64,000 bases of DNA from Clostridium sp. (GCF_022482905.1 NZ_JAKVOI010000001.1:3287958-3351957), one strand, 5' to 3'. Positions 18,117 through 28,189 are shown, counted from the stretch's first letter. Notes: generated by a model not told the origin, from the sequence alone. Made by a program: numbers and translations.

Positions 18117-19295
18117 TTATTTAAAATCTACCCATATGCCCCCGGCATTAGCTGATTTAACACAGTTTTGAACCCAACGAATGCCGTTGATTCCAGCATC
18201 AATATCTGGATATACTAAATTTTTTAAAGTTTGTTCATCATTATGTTTTTTAGCATCAATAGCAATGGCAAATTTCAAGTATATATTTGCCCATGATTCT
18301 GGAAGACCTTCTGCATGAAGTGCACCTAAACGTTCATCAGCATTACATTCATCATAAAGGTAAGGCATTGCCCGAATAAGTTTTTGAATTGGTTTGCCCT
18401 GAACTTCATATAATAACTCATTTGGCTGGTTATCTCTAAATTCTACACTGGCTTTAGATCCTACAATACGGATTCGATGACCATCTATACAGCCTGCATT
18501 TACTGCTGATACCCACATTCTCCCTACTGCACCATTATTATATCTCATAAGACAGTATGCGTTATCTTCTAACGGTTTGCGGCTTTTAACAAAGCTTTGA
18601 CGGTCACAAAGTACTTGTTTTATTTTCATGTCTGGGCAAATTAACTGTGACATATAATAGGTGTGTGTAGAAAGATCTCCCAAAACGAAGGATGGGCCTG
18701 CTATTTTAGGATTTACTCTCCATTTTTGACCTTCGTTAATTTTATCTGCTTCAAAGTCACATCCAAAACCATGAGTATATTGCAGCTCTACCATGTGAAT
18801 TTCTCCTAGATTCCCATTTTGAACCATGGAACGCATTTGAAGCAATAATTGGCTGCCAGAAAATCCATAAGTTACTCCGACAATTTTTCCTTTCTTCTCT
18901 GCAAGAGCTTTAATTTCTTCTCCCTGTTCTACTTCAAAAAATAATGGCTTTTCACAGATTACATGTAACCCAGCGTTGAGAGCTGCCTTACAAATTTCGT
19001 AGTGTGTTGCATTTGGTGTAGCAATAGAAACCACCTCAATGCCATCTTTACGTTTAACTTCTTCCTCGAACATTGTTTTGTAATCTGGATAGCATCGTTT
19101 AGGATCAACCCCAAGGTTTGTACCAAAATCTTTGCCTCTAGATGGATCTATGTCGAATGCACCTGCTAACAACTGGAATGCTGTATTATCTCTGAGAGCA
19201 CCTAGACGATGCTTGTATCCAACATTTCCTGTTCTACCACCACCTACCATTCCCCAACGAAGGGGACTTTCTATTTTTTTCTCTCCGTTTAACAT
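18117..19295 (-). CDS. Gfo/Idh/MocA-family NAD(P)-dependent oxidoreductase
   Basis: 392-residue dehydrogenase. The Rossmann start RWGMVGGGRTGNVGYKHRLG, the EKPLFFEVEQGEE motif with the family Lys (near residue 116), and the C-terminal sheet with GDLSTHTYY and the family His. Longer than typical IolG (about 340). Transcribed away from the AraC gene; AGGAGG before the ATG. With the downstream TIM-barrel protein it could oxidise and then rearrange a cyclitol or glycoside outside the core myo-inositol path. Substrate unknown. Confidence 0.85.
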   Translation of the reverse strand: MLNGEKKIESPLRWGMVGGGRTGNVGYKHRLGALRDNTAFQLLAGAFDIDPSRGKDFGTNLGVDPKRCYPDYKTMFEEEVKRKDGIEVVSIATPNATHYEICKAALNAGLHVICEKPLFFEVEQGEEIKALAEKKGKIVGVTYGFSGSQLLLQMRSMVQNGNLGEIHMVELQYTHGFGCDFEADKINEGQKWRVNPKIAGPSFVLGDLSTHTYYMSQLICPDMKIKQVLCDRQSFVKSRKPLEDNAYCLMRYNNGAVGRMWVSAVNAGCIDGHRIRIVGSKASVEFRDNQPNELLYEVQGKPIQKLIRAMPYLYDECNADERLGALHAEGLPESWANIYLKFAIAIDAKKHNDEQTLKNLVYPDIDAGINGIRWVQNCVKSANAGGIWVDFK

Positions 19296-19379
19296 AAGAA
19301 ATCATCCTCCTATAATTTATTGTTGTCGTTTTCAATAAGACACTTATAGTGTAATCTAGATATAAAAATACGTAAATAT

Positions 19380-19417
19380 TGTATCTTGCTGTGTTATTCA
19401 TGTATCTTGTTATGTTA
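19380..19417. promoter_or_regulatory. Direct-repeat operator for the AraC-type regulator
   Basis: Two 17-bp direct repeats, TGTATCTTGCTGTGTTA (19380-19396) and TGTATCTTGTTATGTTA (19401-19417), differ at two positions and are spaced 21 bp apart, two helical turns. On the minus strand they lie just upstream of a possible -35/-10 (TTTACG, 17 bp, TACACT) of the Gfo/Idh gene, the usual position for an AraC-family activator site. Confidence 0.65.
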
Positions 19418-19496
19418 GGCATTTTATATTATACTTTTTTTGAAAATATTTATAATTTTATAATTTTATACTAAATAAATCTTTGGAGGAATATAT

Positions 19497-20333
19497 ATGA
19501 AAAGTATTGATCCTGGAGTTCTATCCAATTCTTCTTGTTTTTCCTTTACCCCATCTCAAACTGCAAAAAAGTTTTATTTTTATCTAATCTGGTGTGGACA
19601 TTATTTTTGTACCCAGAAGTATTTTATAAAGCGTGATTTTTTCCCGTATATATTATTGGTATATGTTCGAAAAGGTGAGCTGATATTAGAATATAAGGAA
19701 CATTGTTATACAGCTGGAAAGGGAAATGTAGTATTAATTGACTGTCAGGAGCCACATTATTATCGTGCTTCAAATGGACTGGAATTTCTATATATTCATT
19801 TTGACGGAGTGAATTCTCATGACCTATGTCAGTATATTATGAATCAACGTGGAATTGTATTTCAGGGGAAAAATATAGTTACTATTGGTGAATTGCTATA
19901 TCAAATAGTAAAAGGATATGAAGGTGGTAAGGTTTTATCATCTTCCGAAATTTCTCTGATTATTTATGAGATGTTGTGTACTTTGACTATCAAAATAAAT
20001 CAAGACAACACTCAATGCTCGCCTGTAAATACAGCTGTAAATTATATACGCAATAACGTTGGCAGAAAAATTTTACTTGAAGATCTTGCCAGTATTACAA
20101 ATTTAAGCACTTATTACTTTTCTCATATTTTTAAAACTGAAACAGGTTATTCTCCCATAGAATATGTGATTAGTACTCGTCTGGATACAGCCAAAGTATT
20201 ATTGAAAACTACATCGTTTTCAATTGAAGAGATTGCTTTTCGTGTAGGTTATAAAAATACAGGGAGCTTTATTAATTTATTTATACAGAAAGTAGGCTGT
20301 TCTCCAAAACAATTCCGCAAAACTCATATTTAA
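19497..20333 (+). CDS. AraC-family transcriptional regulator
   Basis: 278 residues: N-terminal cupin-like effector domain (about 40-150, with FPYILLVYVRKGELIL and VLIDCQEPHYY) and a C-terminal double helix-turn-helix (about 180-278, KILLEDLASITNLSTYYFSH and SIEEIAFRVGYKNTGSF). It is divergent from the Gfo/Idh-TIM pair and sits inside the inositol locus. The adjacent direct repeats at 19380 are its likely target. Effector unknown, probably a cyclitol or sugar. Confidence 0.88.
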   Translation: MKSIDPGVLSNSSCFSFTPSQTAKKFYFYLIWCGHYFCTQKYFIKRDFFPYILLVYVRKGELILEYKEHCYTAGKGNVVLIDCQEPHYYRASNGLEFLYIHFDGVNSHDLCQYIMNQRGIVFQGKNIVTIGELLYQIVKGYEGGKVLSSSEISLIIYEMLCTLTIKINQDNTQCSPVNTAVNYIRNNVGRKILLEDLASITNLSTYYFSHIFKTETGYSPIEYVISTRLDTAKVLLKTTSFSIEEIAFRVGYKNTGSFINLFIQKVGCSPKQFRKTHI

Positions 20334-20409
20334 TTTCTGATTTAAGTATAGTAATTTATTAATTAGAAATATATATTGCAAATATTATGCTTATATTTGA
20401 TAAAACATA

Positions 20410-20462
20410 TTGACATTTATAACCTGAAAGTGATAATATTTAATCATAAAATAATCATAATT
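20410..20462 (+). promoter_or_regulatory. Second iol promoter with tandem IolR-like boxes
   Basis: TTGACA (20410-20415), 17 bp, ATAATA (20433-20438), then two directly adjacent 11-mers TAATCATAAAA (20441-20451) and TAATCATAATT (20452-20462), near matches to the IolR consensus WRAYCAADARD. The segment aligns gaplessly with 10051-10109 upstream of the first iol operon, including AAGTGATAATAT, so both promoters are probably co-regulated by IolR. Confidence 0.72.
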
Positions 20463-20533
20463 TAACAAACAGATATGACAATTATATATAATAAACTTAT
20501 AATTCAAATTTATAATTCAGGAGGTATCAAGTT

Positions 20534-21409
20534 ATGAAAATTGCATTTGATCCAGATGTACTTTTTAAGCAGAATATGTCTGTTGCGGAGATGGTTCATC
20601 AGGTTGCAGACTGGGGTTTTGAATATATTGAACAATCCCCGCACCCACATATTTTACCGTTTTATAAACATCCCAAAGCAAGTAGAGAAATTATTAAAGA
20701 ATATAAGGATGCACTTCGGGAAACAGGAGTTAGGATTTCTTCCATGATTCCAATCTATCGTTGGTCAGGTCCTGATGAAGAACGCCGTGAAGCGGCAGTC
20801 CGAAATTGGAAAAGGGCTATTGAGATTGCTGTTGAGTTAGATGTTAACGTTATTAATACAGAGCTTTCCGGAGATCCTAATCAACCGGAAATTTGTGAGG
20901 AAATGTGGTATCGTTCTATGGAAGAATTACTTCCAATTCTAGAGCGTGAAGGAATAAGAGTAGACATACAGTCACATCCATATGATTTTTGCGAGAATAA
21001 CTATGAAACCGTTGACATGGTAAAATCTCTGCGTAGTGACAATGTAAAGTATTTGTACTGCGCTGCACATACATTCTTTTATGATGATGGTGTTGGTGAT
21101 ATAAGGAAAATGCTTGCATATGCAGGAGATGATCTTTCTCATGTTATAGTAGCTGATACAATGAACCATACGAAGGACTGCCGTTATATTGTAAATCCTC
21201 CTGGGGTGAACGCTACAATTCACCAACATTTGGGGATAGGAGAAGGGGAAGTTGACTTTGATGCCTTTTTTAGACAGCTTCGCTCAATGAATTTTGGAAA
21301 GAAAGAAGATACTATTGCCTGTGTTTCTCTCTTTGGATATCCTGAAAGAATGTCCAGGCTTGCACTTGAGGCCAAAGATAGAATATCAAAAGAACTCTTG
21401 AATAGTTAA
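20534..21409 (+). CDS. iolH: IolH-like TIM-barrel protein of inositol catabolism
   Basis: 291-residue AP-endonuclease-2-fold protein resembling enterobacterial and rhizobial IolH: MKIAFDPD.L at the N-terminus, YIEQSPHPHILPF, LPIYRWSGPDEERREAAV, YLYCAAHTFF, NPPGVNATIHQHLGIGEGEV. Its exact reaction in inositol metabolism is not settled; it is inferred to act as an isomerase or epimerase. First gene of the second iol run, with GGAGG before the ATG and a probable IolR-controlled promoter. Confidence 0.82.
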   Translation: MKIAFDPDVLFKQNMSVAEMVHQVADWGFEYIEQSPHPHILPFYKHPKASREIIKEYKDALRETGVRISSMIPIYRWSGPDEERREAAVRNWKRAIEIAVELDVNVINTELSGDPNQPEICEEMWYRSMEELLPILEREGIRVDIQSHPYDFCENNYETVDMVKSLRSDNVKYLYCAAHTFFYDDGVGDIRKMLAYAGDDLSHVIVADTMNHTKDCRYIVNPPGVNATIHQHLGIGEGEVDFDAFFRQLRSMNFGKKEDTIACVSLFGYPERMSRLALEAKDRISKELLNS

Positions 21410-21478
21410 TTATTAAATTTGAAGTGAAATTTAATATAAAATACTAGAATTTGTTGTAATATTTAGGAGGAGTTATAA

Positions 21479-22375
21479 ATGTTTAGTAAGGATAAAGTTA
21501 AAATAGGAATCTGTCCTATAGGCTGGACCAATGATGATATGCCGGATTTAGGAAAGGAAAATACTTTTGAACAAGCTATAAGTGAAATGGCATTAGCAGG
21601 CTTCAAAGGTACTGAAGTGGGAAATAAGTATCCCAAAGATATAAAAGCTTTGAAAAAAGCACTCGATTTAAGAGGATTACAAATAGCTAGTGCATGGTTT
21701 AGTGCATTTTTAACAACTAAACCATATGAGGAAACGGAAAAGGCATTTATTGAACATAGAGATTTTCTACATGCTATGGGAGCTAAAGTAATTGTTGTTT
21801 CAGAACAGGGGCACAGTATACAAGGGCAAATGGATACTCCTATATTTGAGGGTAAATATCATATGAATGAAGAAGAGTGGAGGATACTGGCAAATGGTCT
21901 TAACAAATTGGGAGAGCTTGCAGAAGAAAAGGATATGAAATTAGTTTACCACCATCATATGGGGACTGTAGTTCAGACTACAGATGAAATAAACAAGCTT
22001 ATGGATATGACTGATGGTAAATTGGTGTACTTGTTATTTGATACTGGTCATTTAGTATATTCAAGTGAAGATCCTGTAGCAATAGCAAGGAAATATGCAA
22101 ATAGAATAAAACATGTACATTTGAAAGATATACGACCTGAGATAGCACAGAAGGTAAAAAAAGACAAGCTAAGTTTCTTGAAGGGAGTCAGATTGGGTGC
22201 ATTTACAGTGCCCGGGGATGGATTTATAGATTTTGAACCAATATTTAAAGTTTTATCTGAAAATAATTATGAAGGATGGATGTTAGTCGAGGCGGAACAA
22301 GATCCAGCCAAGGCAAATCCTTTTGAATATGCATTAAAAGGAAGAAAATATATAGCAGATAAAATAGGATTTTAG
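21479..22375 (+). CDS. iolE: Inosose dehydratase (2-keto-myo-inositol dehydratase)
   Basis: Converts scyllo-inosose (2-keto-myo-inositol) to 3D-(3,5/4)-trihydroxycyclohexane-1,2-dione, the IolD substrate. The N-terminal [16 protein letters not shown] and [17 protein letters not shown] match Iol[38 protein letters not shown] and LVEAEQDP carry the family metal ligands. 298 residues, standard length. Better match to Bacillus IolE than the paralogue at 16074. Confidence 0.92.
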   Translation: MFSKDKVKIGICPIGWTNDDMPDLGKENTFEQAISEMALAGFKGTEVGNKYPKDIKALKKALDLRGLQIASAWFSAFLTTKPYEETEKAFIEHRDFLHAMGAKVIVVSEQGHSIQGQMDTPIFEGKYHMNEEEWRILANGLNKLGELAEEKDMKLVYHHHMGTVVQTTDEINKLMDMTDGKLVYLLFDTGHLVYSSEDPVAIARKYANRIKHVHLKDIRPEIAQKVKKDKLSFLKGVRLGAFTVPGDGFIDFEPIFKVLSENNYEGWMLVEAEQDPAKANPFEYALKGRKYIADKIGF

Positions 22376-22399
22376 TTAGTTATAAAAATATTTATATAA

Positions 22400-23434
<1,035 letters not shown>

Positions 23435-23509
23435 GATTTAGAAGCAAGTATAGTTGTTAGTATGTATGTATTGAATTTTAAAAATAAAAAATAAATATGG
23501 AGGGGAAAT

Positions 23510-24349
23510 ATGAAAATATGTTTTAATGAAGCAACGACTATGAAAAAATCAACATTAGAAAAAGATCTGGAGCTATGTGAAAAACATGGATATGAATTGA
23601 TTGAAATTAGGACGATGGATAAATTAAAAGAGTACTTGAAGAATCATAGTGTTGATGATCTAGCAAGATTTTTTGAAACTCATAGAATCAAACCATTTGC
23701 ATTTAATGCATTAGTATTTTTCAACAATAGAAGTGTGGCTGAATATCAAGAAATAAAAAAAGAATTGCAATGTATGTGTGAAATTGGACAGAAGATTGGA
23801 TGCAAAAACATAGTAGTTGTTCCACTTGTAGGAGAACAAAAATTCACAAAGACTCAAATCAAGAAAAGTTCAGTTAAGGTATTAAATGAACTAGCTGATA
23901 TTGCAGATAAATATGGGATTAGGCTTGCTATAGAATTTGTAGGACATCCTCAATGCACAATAAATACTTTTGGACAGGCATATGATATCGTGAAAGCTGT
24001 AAATAGGGATAATGTCGGTTTGGTTTTGGATTGTTTTCATTTTCATGCCATGGGATCAAGAATAGAGGATTTACAAAAAGCTGATGGGTCTAAGATATTT
24101 ATACTTCATATTGATGATACAGAAGATTTCCCTATTGGCTCTCTAGTTGATGAAGACAGATTGTGGCCTGGAGAAGGTGCTATAGACCTTGATTCAATAT
24201 TGAGTACGTTAAAGAAGATTGGTTATTCCGATATGGTATCCATAGAAGAATTTAGACCTGAATATTATGAATTGGATATAGAAGATGCAATAAAGATTGG
24301 AAAAGAAAAGACAGAAAGAGTTATAGGAAAATATTTTAGTATTGATTAG
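23510..24349 (+). CDS. iolI: 2-keto-myo-inositol isomerase (inosose isomerase)
   Basis: 279-residue TIM barrel closely resembling Bacillus subtilis IolI: MKICFNEATT start, LCEKHGYELIEIRTMDKL, LAIEFVGHPQCTINTF, LVLDCFHFHAMGS, FILHIDDTEDFPIG, LWPGEGAIDLD and SIEEFRPEYY. The metal ligands (Glu, Asp, His, Glu) are present. It interconverts 2-keto- and 1-keto-inositols, allowing use of D-chiro-inositol. GGAGGGG precedes the ATG. Confidence 0.92.
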   Translation: MKICFNEATTMKKSTLEKDLELCEKHGYELIEIRTMDKLKEYLKNHSVDDLARFFETHRIKPFAFNALVFFNNRSVAEYQEIKKELQCMCEIGQKIGCKNIVVVPLVGEQKFTKTQIKKSSVKVLNELADIADKYGIRLAIEFVGHPQCTINTFGQAYDIVKAVNRDNVGLVLDCFHFHAMGSRIEDLQKADGSKIFILHIDDTEDFPIGSLVDEDRLWPGEGAIDLDSILSTLKKIGYSDMVSIEEFRPEYYELDIEDAIKIGKEKTERVIGKYFSID

Positions 24350-24477
24350 TATATTTCTATAAAGTAAAAAGCTGTAAAGTGGTGGATACCTAAGTATCTA
24401 CCCTTAAATTTTATTTATAAAAATATGACTTTGGAATGTGTGAGATTCTGAGTAAGAGTGAACAGGAGGAAGTTGAA

Positions 24478-25275
24478 ATGCTCAAGATCAGACAGAATGA
24501 ACAATTTAAGCTTGGATACAACTCCATAATTAAAATAGATGAAATTGAAGATAATGCACTTGTTGATTTTGGTGTATTGAGATTGGGAAAAAATCAAGCT
24601 GAAATTTTTAAGGAGGATAAAAAAGAAATGGCATTTCTTCTTATACAAGGGGAAATTATATTTGAATTAGAGGGGAACAAAAAAACGGTGAAGAGAACGA
24701 ACTGCTTTGATGAAGAACCATGGGTACTTCATGTTTCAAAGGGAGTAAATGTAATAATTACAGGAGCATGTGACAATTCAGAAGTTGGTGTAATCATGAC
24801 ATATAATAATAAAGTATTTAAATCAAAACTGTACACACAGGAAGATTGCAAACCTGAAATAAGAGGAAAAGGTACTATGAATGAATGTTCAACTAGAATA
24901 GTCAGGACGGCATTTGATATTGCAAATGCACCATATTCAAATCTTGTTCTGGGAGAAGTTGTTAATTTCCCCGGAAAATGGTCAAGTTTTCCACCACATT
25001 ACCATCCACAACCAGAAATATATTTTTATAAATTTACGCCAGAAGGAGGATATGGTTTTTCACAATTAGGAGAAAATGTTAATATAGTTAGAGAAAACGA
25101 TACAGTAAAAATATTGAATCAAAGAAGACATCCACAGGTTGCGGCACCGGGATATGCAATGTATTATATCTGGATTATAAGAAATTTGGATGGTAATCCA
25201 TATAGAGGTCCCGTTTTTAATAAGGAATATGAATGGACTAATGACAAAAATGCAAGAATATGGCCTGAAAAATAA
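24478..25275 (+). CDS. iolB: 5-deoxy-glucuronate isomerase, second copy
   Basis: 265-residue bicupin paralogue of the gene at 13202, with the same diagnostic FPGKWSSFPPHYHPQPEIYF and HPQVAAPGYAMYYIWIIRNL stretches. The start at 24478 is chosen because AGGAGG lies 8-13 bases upstream; an in-frame ATG at 24436 has no such site. The copies differ throughout, so this is an old duplication or a separately acquired gene rather than a recent copy. Possibly tuned to a different stereoisomer, or redundant. Confidence 0.9.
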   Translation: MLKIRQNEQFKLGYNSIIKIDEIEDNALVDFGVLRLGKNQAEIFKEDKKEMAFLLIQGEIIFELEGNKKTVKRTNCFDEEPWVLHVSKGVNVIITGACDNSEVGVIMTYNNKVFKSKLYTQEDCKPEIRGKGTMNECSTRIVRTAFDIANAPYSNLVLGEVVNFPGKWSSFPPHYHPQPEIYFYKFTPEGGYGFSQLGENVNIVRENDTVKILNQRRHPQVAAPGYAMYYIWIIRNLDGNPYRGPVFNKEYEWTNDKNARIWPEK

Positions 25276-25364
25276 AACTATTTATATATTACAAAAAACA
25301 CAAAACTCCAAATAACATTAGAATATGAATTTAATTATAAAAATGGAGATATGGGGGAATCAAA

Positions 25365-26774
25365 ATGGAACAAAGTATTGAAAAAAAGAGGTTTCTGAAA
25401 AGAATATCTATCATATCGACTTTTGGTGGGCTTTTATTTGGATATGATACTGGTGTAATCAATGGTGCTTTGACTTTTATGACAAGATCAGATCAGTTAA
25501 ACTTAAATTCTTTGACGGAGGGACTTGTTACTAGTGCTCTGTTGTTTGGTGCAGCTTTAGGAGCAGTATTTGGAGGACATTTATCAGATAGATATGGAAG
25601 AAGAACAATACTTAAACTTCTTGCTATTATTTTCTTTTTGGCTACTATAGGGTGCTCTATTTCACCAAATGCATCAGTTATAATTAGTTGTAGATTTATA
25701 TTGGGATTAGCAGTAGGTGGGGCATCAGTGATTGTACCTACATTTTTATCCGAGATGGCACCAACAGATAAACGAGGAAGTATTGTATCACAAAATGAAT
25801 TGATGATTGTTAGTGGACAACTTTTGGCATATGTATTCAATGCTATCTTGGGAAATTTATTCTCCGACCCAGGAATATGGCGTTATATGATAGCAATAGC
25901 TACTATTCCTGCGGTTGTATTATGGTTTGGGATGATGGTGGTTCCTGAGACACCAAGATGGCTGGCTGCTAATGGAAAAAACCAAAAGGCATTGGAAATT
26001 TTAAAAAGACTTCGTAGTGAAACAGAAGCAGAAATTGAACTTAAAGGAATACAGGAAAATATTCAAAAAGAAAAAAATCTAAATCGTGCTACTTTTAAGG
26101 ATTTAAACATTCCATGGATTCGACGTCTTATATTGATTGGAATAGGAATAGGTATTATACAACAAATAGCAGGAATTAATATAATGATGTATTATGGAAC
26201 AACCGTTTTGGAAAAGGCTGGATTTGGAGTTGGGGCAGCATTGATTGCCAATATAGGTAATGGATCTATGGCAGTTATAGCCACAATAGTCTATATGAGA
26301 TTTTTTGCAAATAGAATTAAACGTAGATCCATGTTGCTTATTGGATATACAGGAAGTACGTTGTCTATGTTGTCAATAGCTGTGCTTACAAATTTATTAG
26401 AAGGATGGAGTATACTCCCATATTTAGTAATTATTCTAACCATGTCATTTCTGGCCTTTTTCCAAGGGACTGTTGGACCAGTAATTTGGCTTGTATTATC
26501 TGAAATATTTCCACTTAGATTAAGAGGATTTGGCATGGGGATATCTGCATTCTTCTTATGGACAGCTAATTTTTGTGTTGGACTTGTATTTCCTACGTTG
26601 TTGTCAACATTTGGATTATCAGGTGCGTTTATTATATTTGTTATACTTGGAGTTATAGCCTGGATATACACATACAAATTTGTACCAGAAACACTTAACA
26701 AATCACTGGAAGAAATAGAAGAATCCTTTAGAAATTATAAAACAGATAATTCAGAATTGCCATTAAAAAATTAG
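25365..26774 (+). CDS. iolT: MFS sugar-porter family transporter, probably myo-inositol
   Basis: 469-residue, 12-segment major facilitator of the sugar porter family. Seen: GGLLFGYDTGVINGAL in segment 1, DRYGRRT after segment 2, PETPRWL before the central loop, QQIAGINIMMYYGTTVL in segment 7 and PETLNKSLEEIEE at the C-terminus. Resembles Bacillus IolT. Last gene of the second iol run and closed by a terminator at 26915, so inositol (or a related cyclitol) is the likely proton-coupled substrate. Confidence 0.87.
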   Translation: MEQSIEKKRFLKRISIISTFGGLLFGYDTGVINGALTFMTRSDQLNLNSLTEGLVTSALLFGAALGAVFGGHLSDRYGRRTILKLLAIIFFLATIGCSISPNASVIISCRFILGLAVGGASVIVPTFLSEMAPTDKRGSIVSQNELMIVSGQLLAYVFNAILGNLFSDPGIWRYMIAIATIPAVVLWFGMMVVPETPRWLAANGKNQKALEILKRLRSETEAEIELKGIQENIQKEKNLNRATFKDLNIPWIRRLILIGIGIGIIQQIAGINIMMYYGTTVLEKAGFGVGAALIANIGNGSMAVIATIVYMRFFANRIKRRSMLLIGYTGSTLSMLSIAVLTNLLEGWSILPYLVIILTMSFLAFFQGTVGPVIWLVLSEIFPLRLRGFGMGISAFFLWTANFCVGLVFPTLLSTFGLSGAFIIFVILGVIAWIYTYKFVPETLNKSLEEIEESFRNYKTDNSELPLKN

Positions 26775-26914
26775 ATTAAAAATTTTCAGTTAAGTAAAAT
26801 AGAAGATAATTTATAGGTGCAGTATATTTTTATAAATTTAAGGTAAGAAAATTTCTTTTATAATTTACTTTCTTCTAATTTTGTTTGAACTGACTAATCC
26901 TACTACTTAGAAAG

Positions 26915-26964
26915 ATATTGTTCTTTATTATATAAAAATTATACAATAAAGAGCAATATTTTAT
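26915..26964 (+). terminator. Intrinsic terminator after the inositol transporter
   Basis: 15-bp stem ATATTGTTCTTTATT (26915-26929) with AATAAAGAGCAATAT (26945-26959), one G-U pair, then TTTTATT. Confidence 0.85.
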
Positions 26965-26985
26965 TATAAGGTGTTTGATTTTCCT

Positions 26986-27357
26986 ATTAAAAAATGTCCT
27001 GTTTTGAGCGAAATGTAAATACAAATTAACCTGTTGTGCTAAAAGATAAATTTTGATAAATAGGATATATACTCCATAGAAATAAGCTAAAGTAACCCTA
27101 AAAACTTTATCATATGCTTTTAAGAAAAATTAACCAATTCATGGCGATAAGATTGATTTTTGTTTTAGATTTTAGTTCTGAAATAAATCTATCTCAAATA
27201 TATCCTTTATCCCCTATTATAGTTACCGGGGATAGGAATGATGTTAAATCCCATACTGCTGCGTGATCATCAATATTGGCAGGAGTTAAGATAAAAAACG
27301 AAATAATTATGCTGATTCCTAAAAACTGTGTCAGAAATAATTTATGCACCCTAAAGC
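26986..27357 (-). pseudogene. IS982-like transposase remnant
   Basis: On the minus strand the sequence reads VHKLFLTQFLGISIII, then ILTPANIDDHAAVWDL, TSFLSPVTIIGDKGYI, TGA, DRFISELKSKTKINLIAMN. This has the pattern of IS982-family DDE transposases (PANIDDR..VWDL, IGDKGYIG..L...L....I.L..M). The stop falls where Gly is expected. Further decayed sequence continues to about 26986 in another frame (KVFRVTLAYFYG, IYLLAQQVNL), consistent with the C-terminus. No intact ends were found. It fills most of the 665-bp gap between the inositol transporter and the MarR gene. Confidence 0.68.
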
Positions 27358-27375
27358 ATGCTTTTTATTTGCTTG

Positions 27376-27405
27376 TTGACAAATGATTCTAAATTATAAT
27401 ATAAT
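27376..27405 (+). promoter_or_regulatory. Promoter of the MarR regulator gene
   Basis: TTGACA (27376-27381), 18-bp spacer, TATAAT (27400-27405), 34 bp before the ATG. The -35 context CTTGTTGACAAAT is shared with the operon promoters at 29551, but the TTGTATACAA palindrome found there is missing. Confidence 0.65.
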
Positions 27406-27439
27406 AATACCTATTAACTAAAAATGAGAGGTTTCTAAT

Positions 27440-27853
27440 ATGGAATTGAACGAATGTATAAACTTTTTATTGACAAAGGCACAGCACAATGTATTCCAAT
27501 ATTTAAAATCTGATCTTGCAAAATTTGATGTCACCCCGGTCCAATACGGAATATTGAAATGTCTTTGGACCCAAAGTGGTCAGACCCCTAAACAAATGGC
27601 GGACGTTTTGGGATTGGATGGATCTACTATTACTGGAATACTTGATAGAATGGAGAACAAGAAACTTTTAAAAAGAACTGAAAATCCTGAAGACAGGAGG
27701 ACACTCAAGGTTGTTATTACAGACAAAGGGCTCGAACTACAAAAACCGATAGAGGGGGTAGTGGATAGATTTAACGAATACATGCTTGGAATATTCCCAG
27801 AAAAAGATAGGGAAAAGTTTAAAGAATTTTTGAGATTAATAGCAAATAGATAA
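27440..27853 (+). CDS. MarR-family transcriptional regulator
   Basis: 137-residue winged-helix protein: TPVQYGILKCLWTQSGQTPKQMADVLGLDGSTITGILDRM is the DNA-binding part, ENPEDRRTLKVVITDKG the wing. It precedes the GntP permease and the CoA-linked operon, whose three promoters share a TTGTATACAA-type palindrome; it is the best local candidate for the protein that binds them. Likely ligand: an aliphatic or aromatic acid or its CoA ester (inference). Confidence 0.88.
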   Translation: MELNECINFLLTKAQHNVFQYLKSDLAKFDVTPVQYGILKCLWTQSGQTPKQMADVLGLDGSTITGILDRMENKKLLKRTENPEDRRTLKVVITDKGLELQKPIEGVVDRFNEYMLGIFPEKDREKFKEFLRLIANR

Positions 27854-27918
27854 TTTTCTATGTTCTGGGATATCTTGATCTAACTTTTAAAATGTTAATT
27901 GCTGGTACACAATTTGAT

Positions 27919-28030
27919 ATGCTCCCTTCTAAGTGGACAAGTGAAACAATAAAAACTTGTGTATTTGGAAGGGAGCATTTTCATGCCATTTAAACATAGA
28001 ATTATTATCTATAAAATTCATATAATTTCT
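27919..28030 (+). mobile_element. Possible insertion-sequence end fragment
   Basis: ATGCTCCCTTC (27919-27929) and GAAGGGAGCAT (27968-27978) form a perfect inverted repeat around TAAGTGGACAAGTGAAAC, then an ATG at 27983 begins MPFKHRIIIYKIHIISP before a stop. Layout and the MPFKHR start resemble the left end and OrfA start of IS3-type elements, but nothing further matches. It lies in the 336-bp gap between the MarR and GntP genes. Confidence 0.4.
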
Positions 28031-28066
28031 CCATAAACCATATTTCAATATATAGTGCCAGCAATT

Positions 28067-28115
28067 CTTGTATACAAATTATTAGTTGACAAATAATTTG
28101 TATACAAGGTAAAAT
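28067..28115 (+). promoter_or_regulatory. Palindromic operator and promoter of the GntP permease gene
   Basis: A perfect 17-bp inverted repeat, CTTGTATACAAATTATT (28067-28083) and AATAATTTGTATACAAG (28092-28108), with 8-bp spacer; each arm holds the self-complementary TTGTATACAA. The spacer contains the -35 TTGACA (28086-28091), and TAAAAT (28110-28115) is the -10. A dimeric regulator bound here would cover the promoter; the adjacent MarR protein is the obvious candidate. Confidence 0.75.
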
Positions 28116-28189
28116 AATATAAGAATATATATTAAGTGTTATTTGAATTGTAAAGGTTTAAAAAATTCAAAAGGGTGGAGGTATATAAA

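Noticed and set aside
24380-24401. Small hairpin GGTGGATAC / GTATCTACC between iolI and the second iolB
   Set aside because: Short stem, no proper T run and genes continue in the same direction; no clear function.
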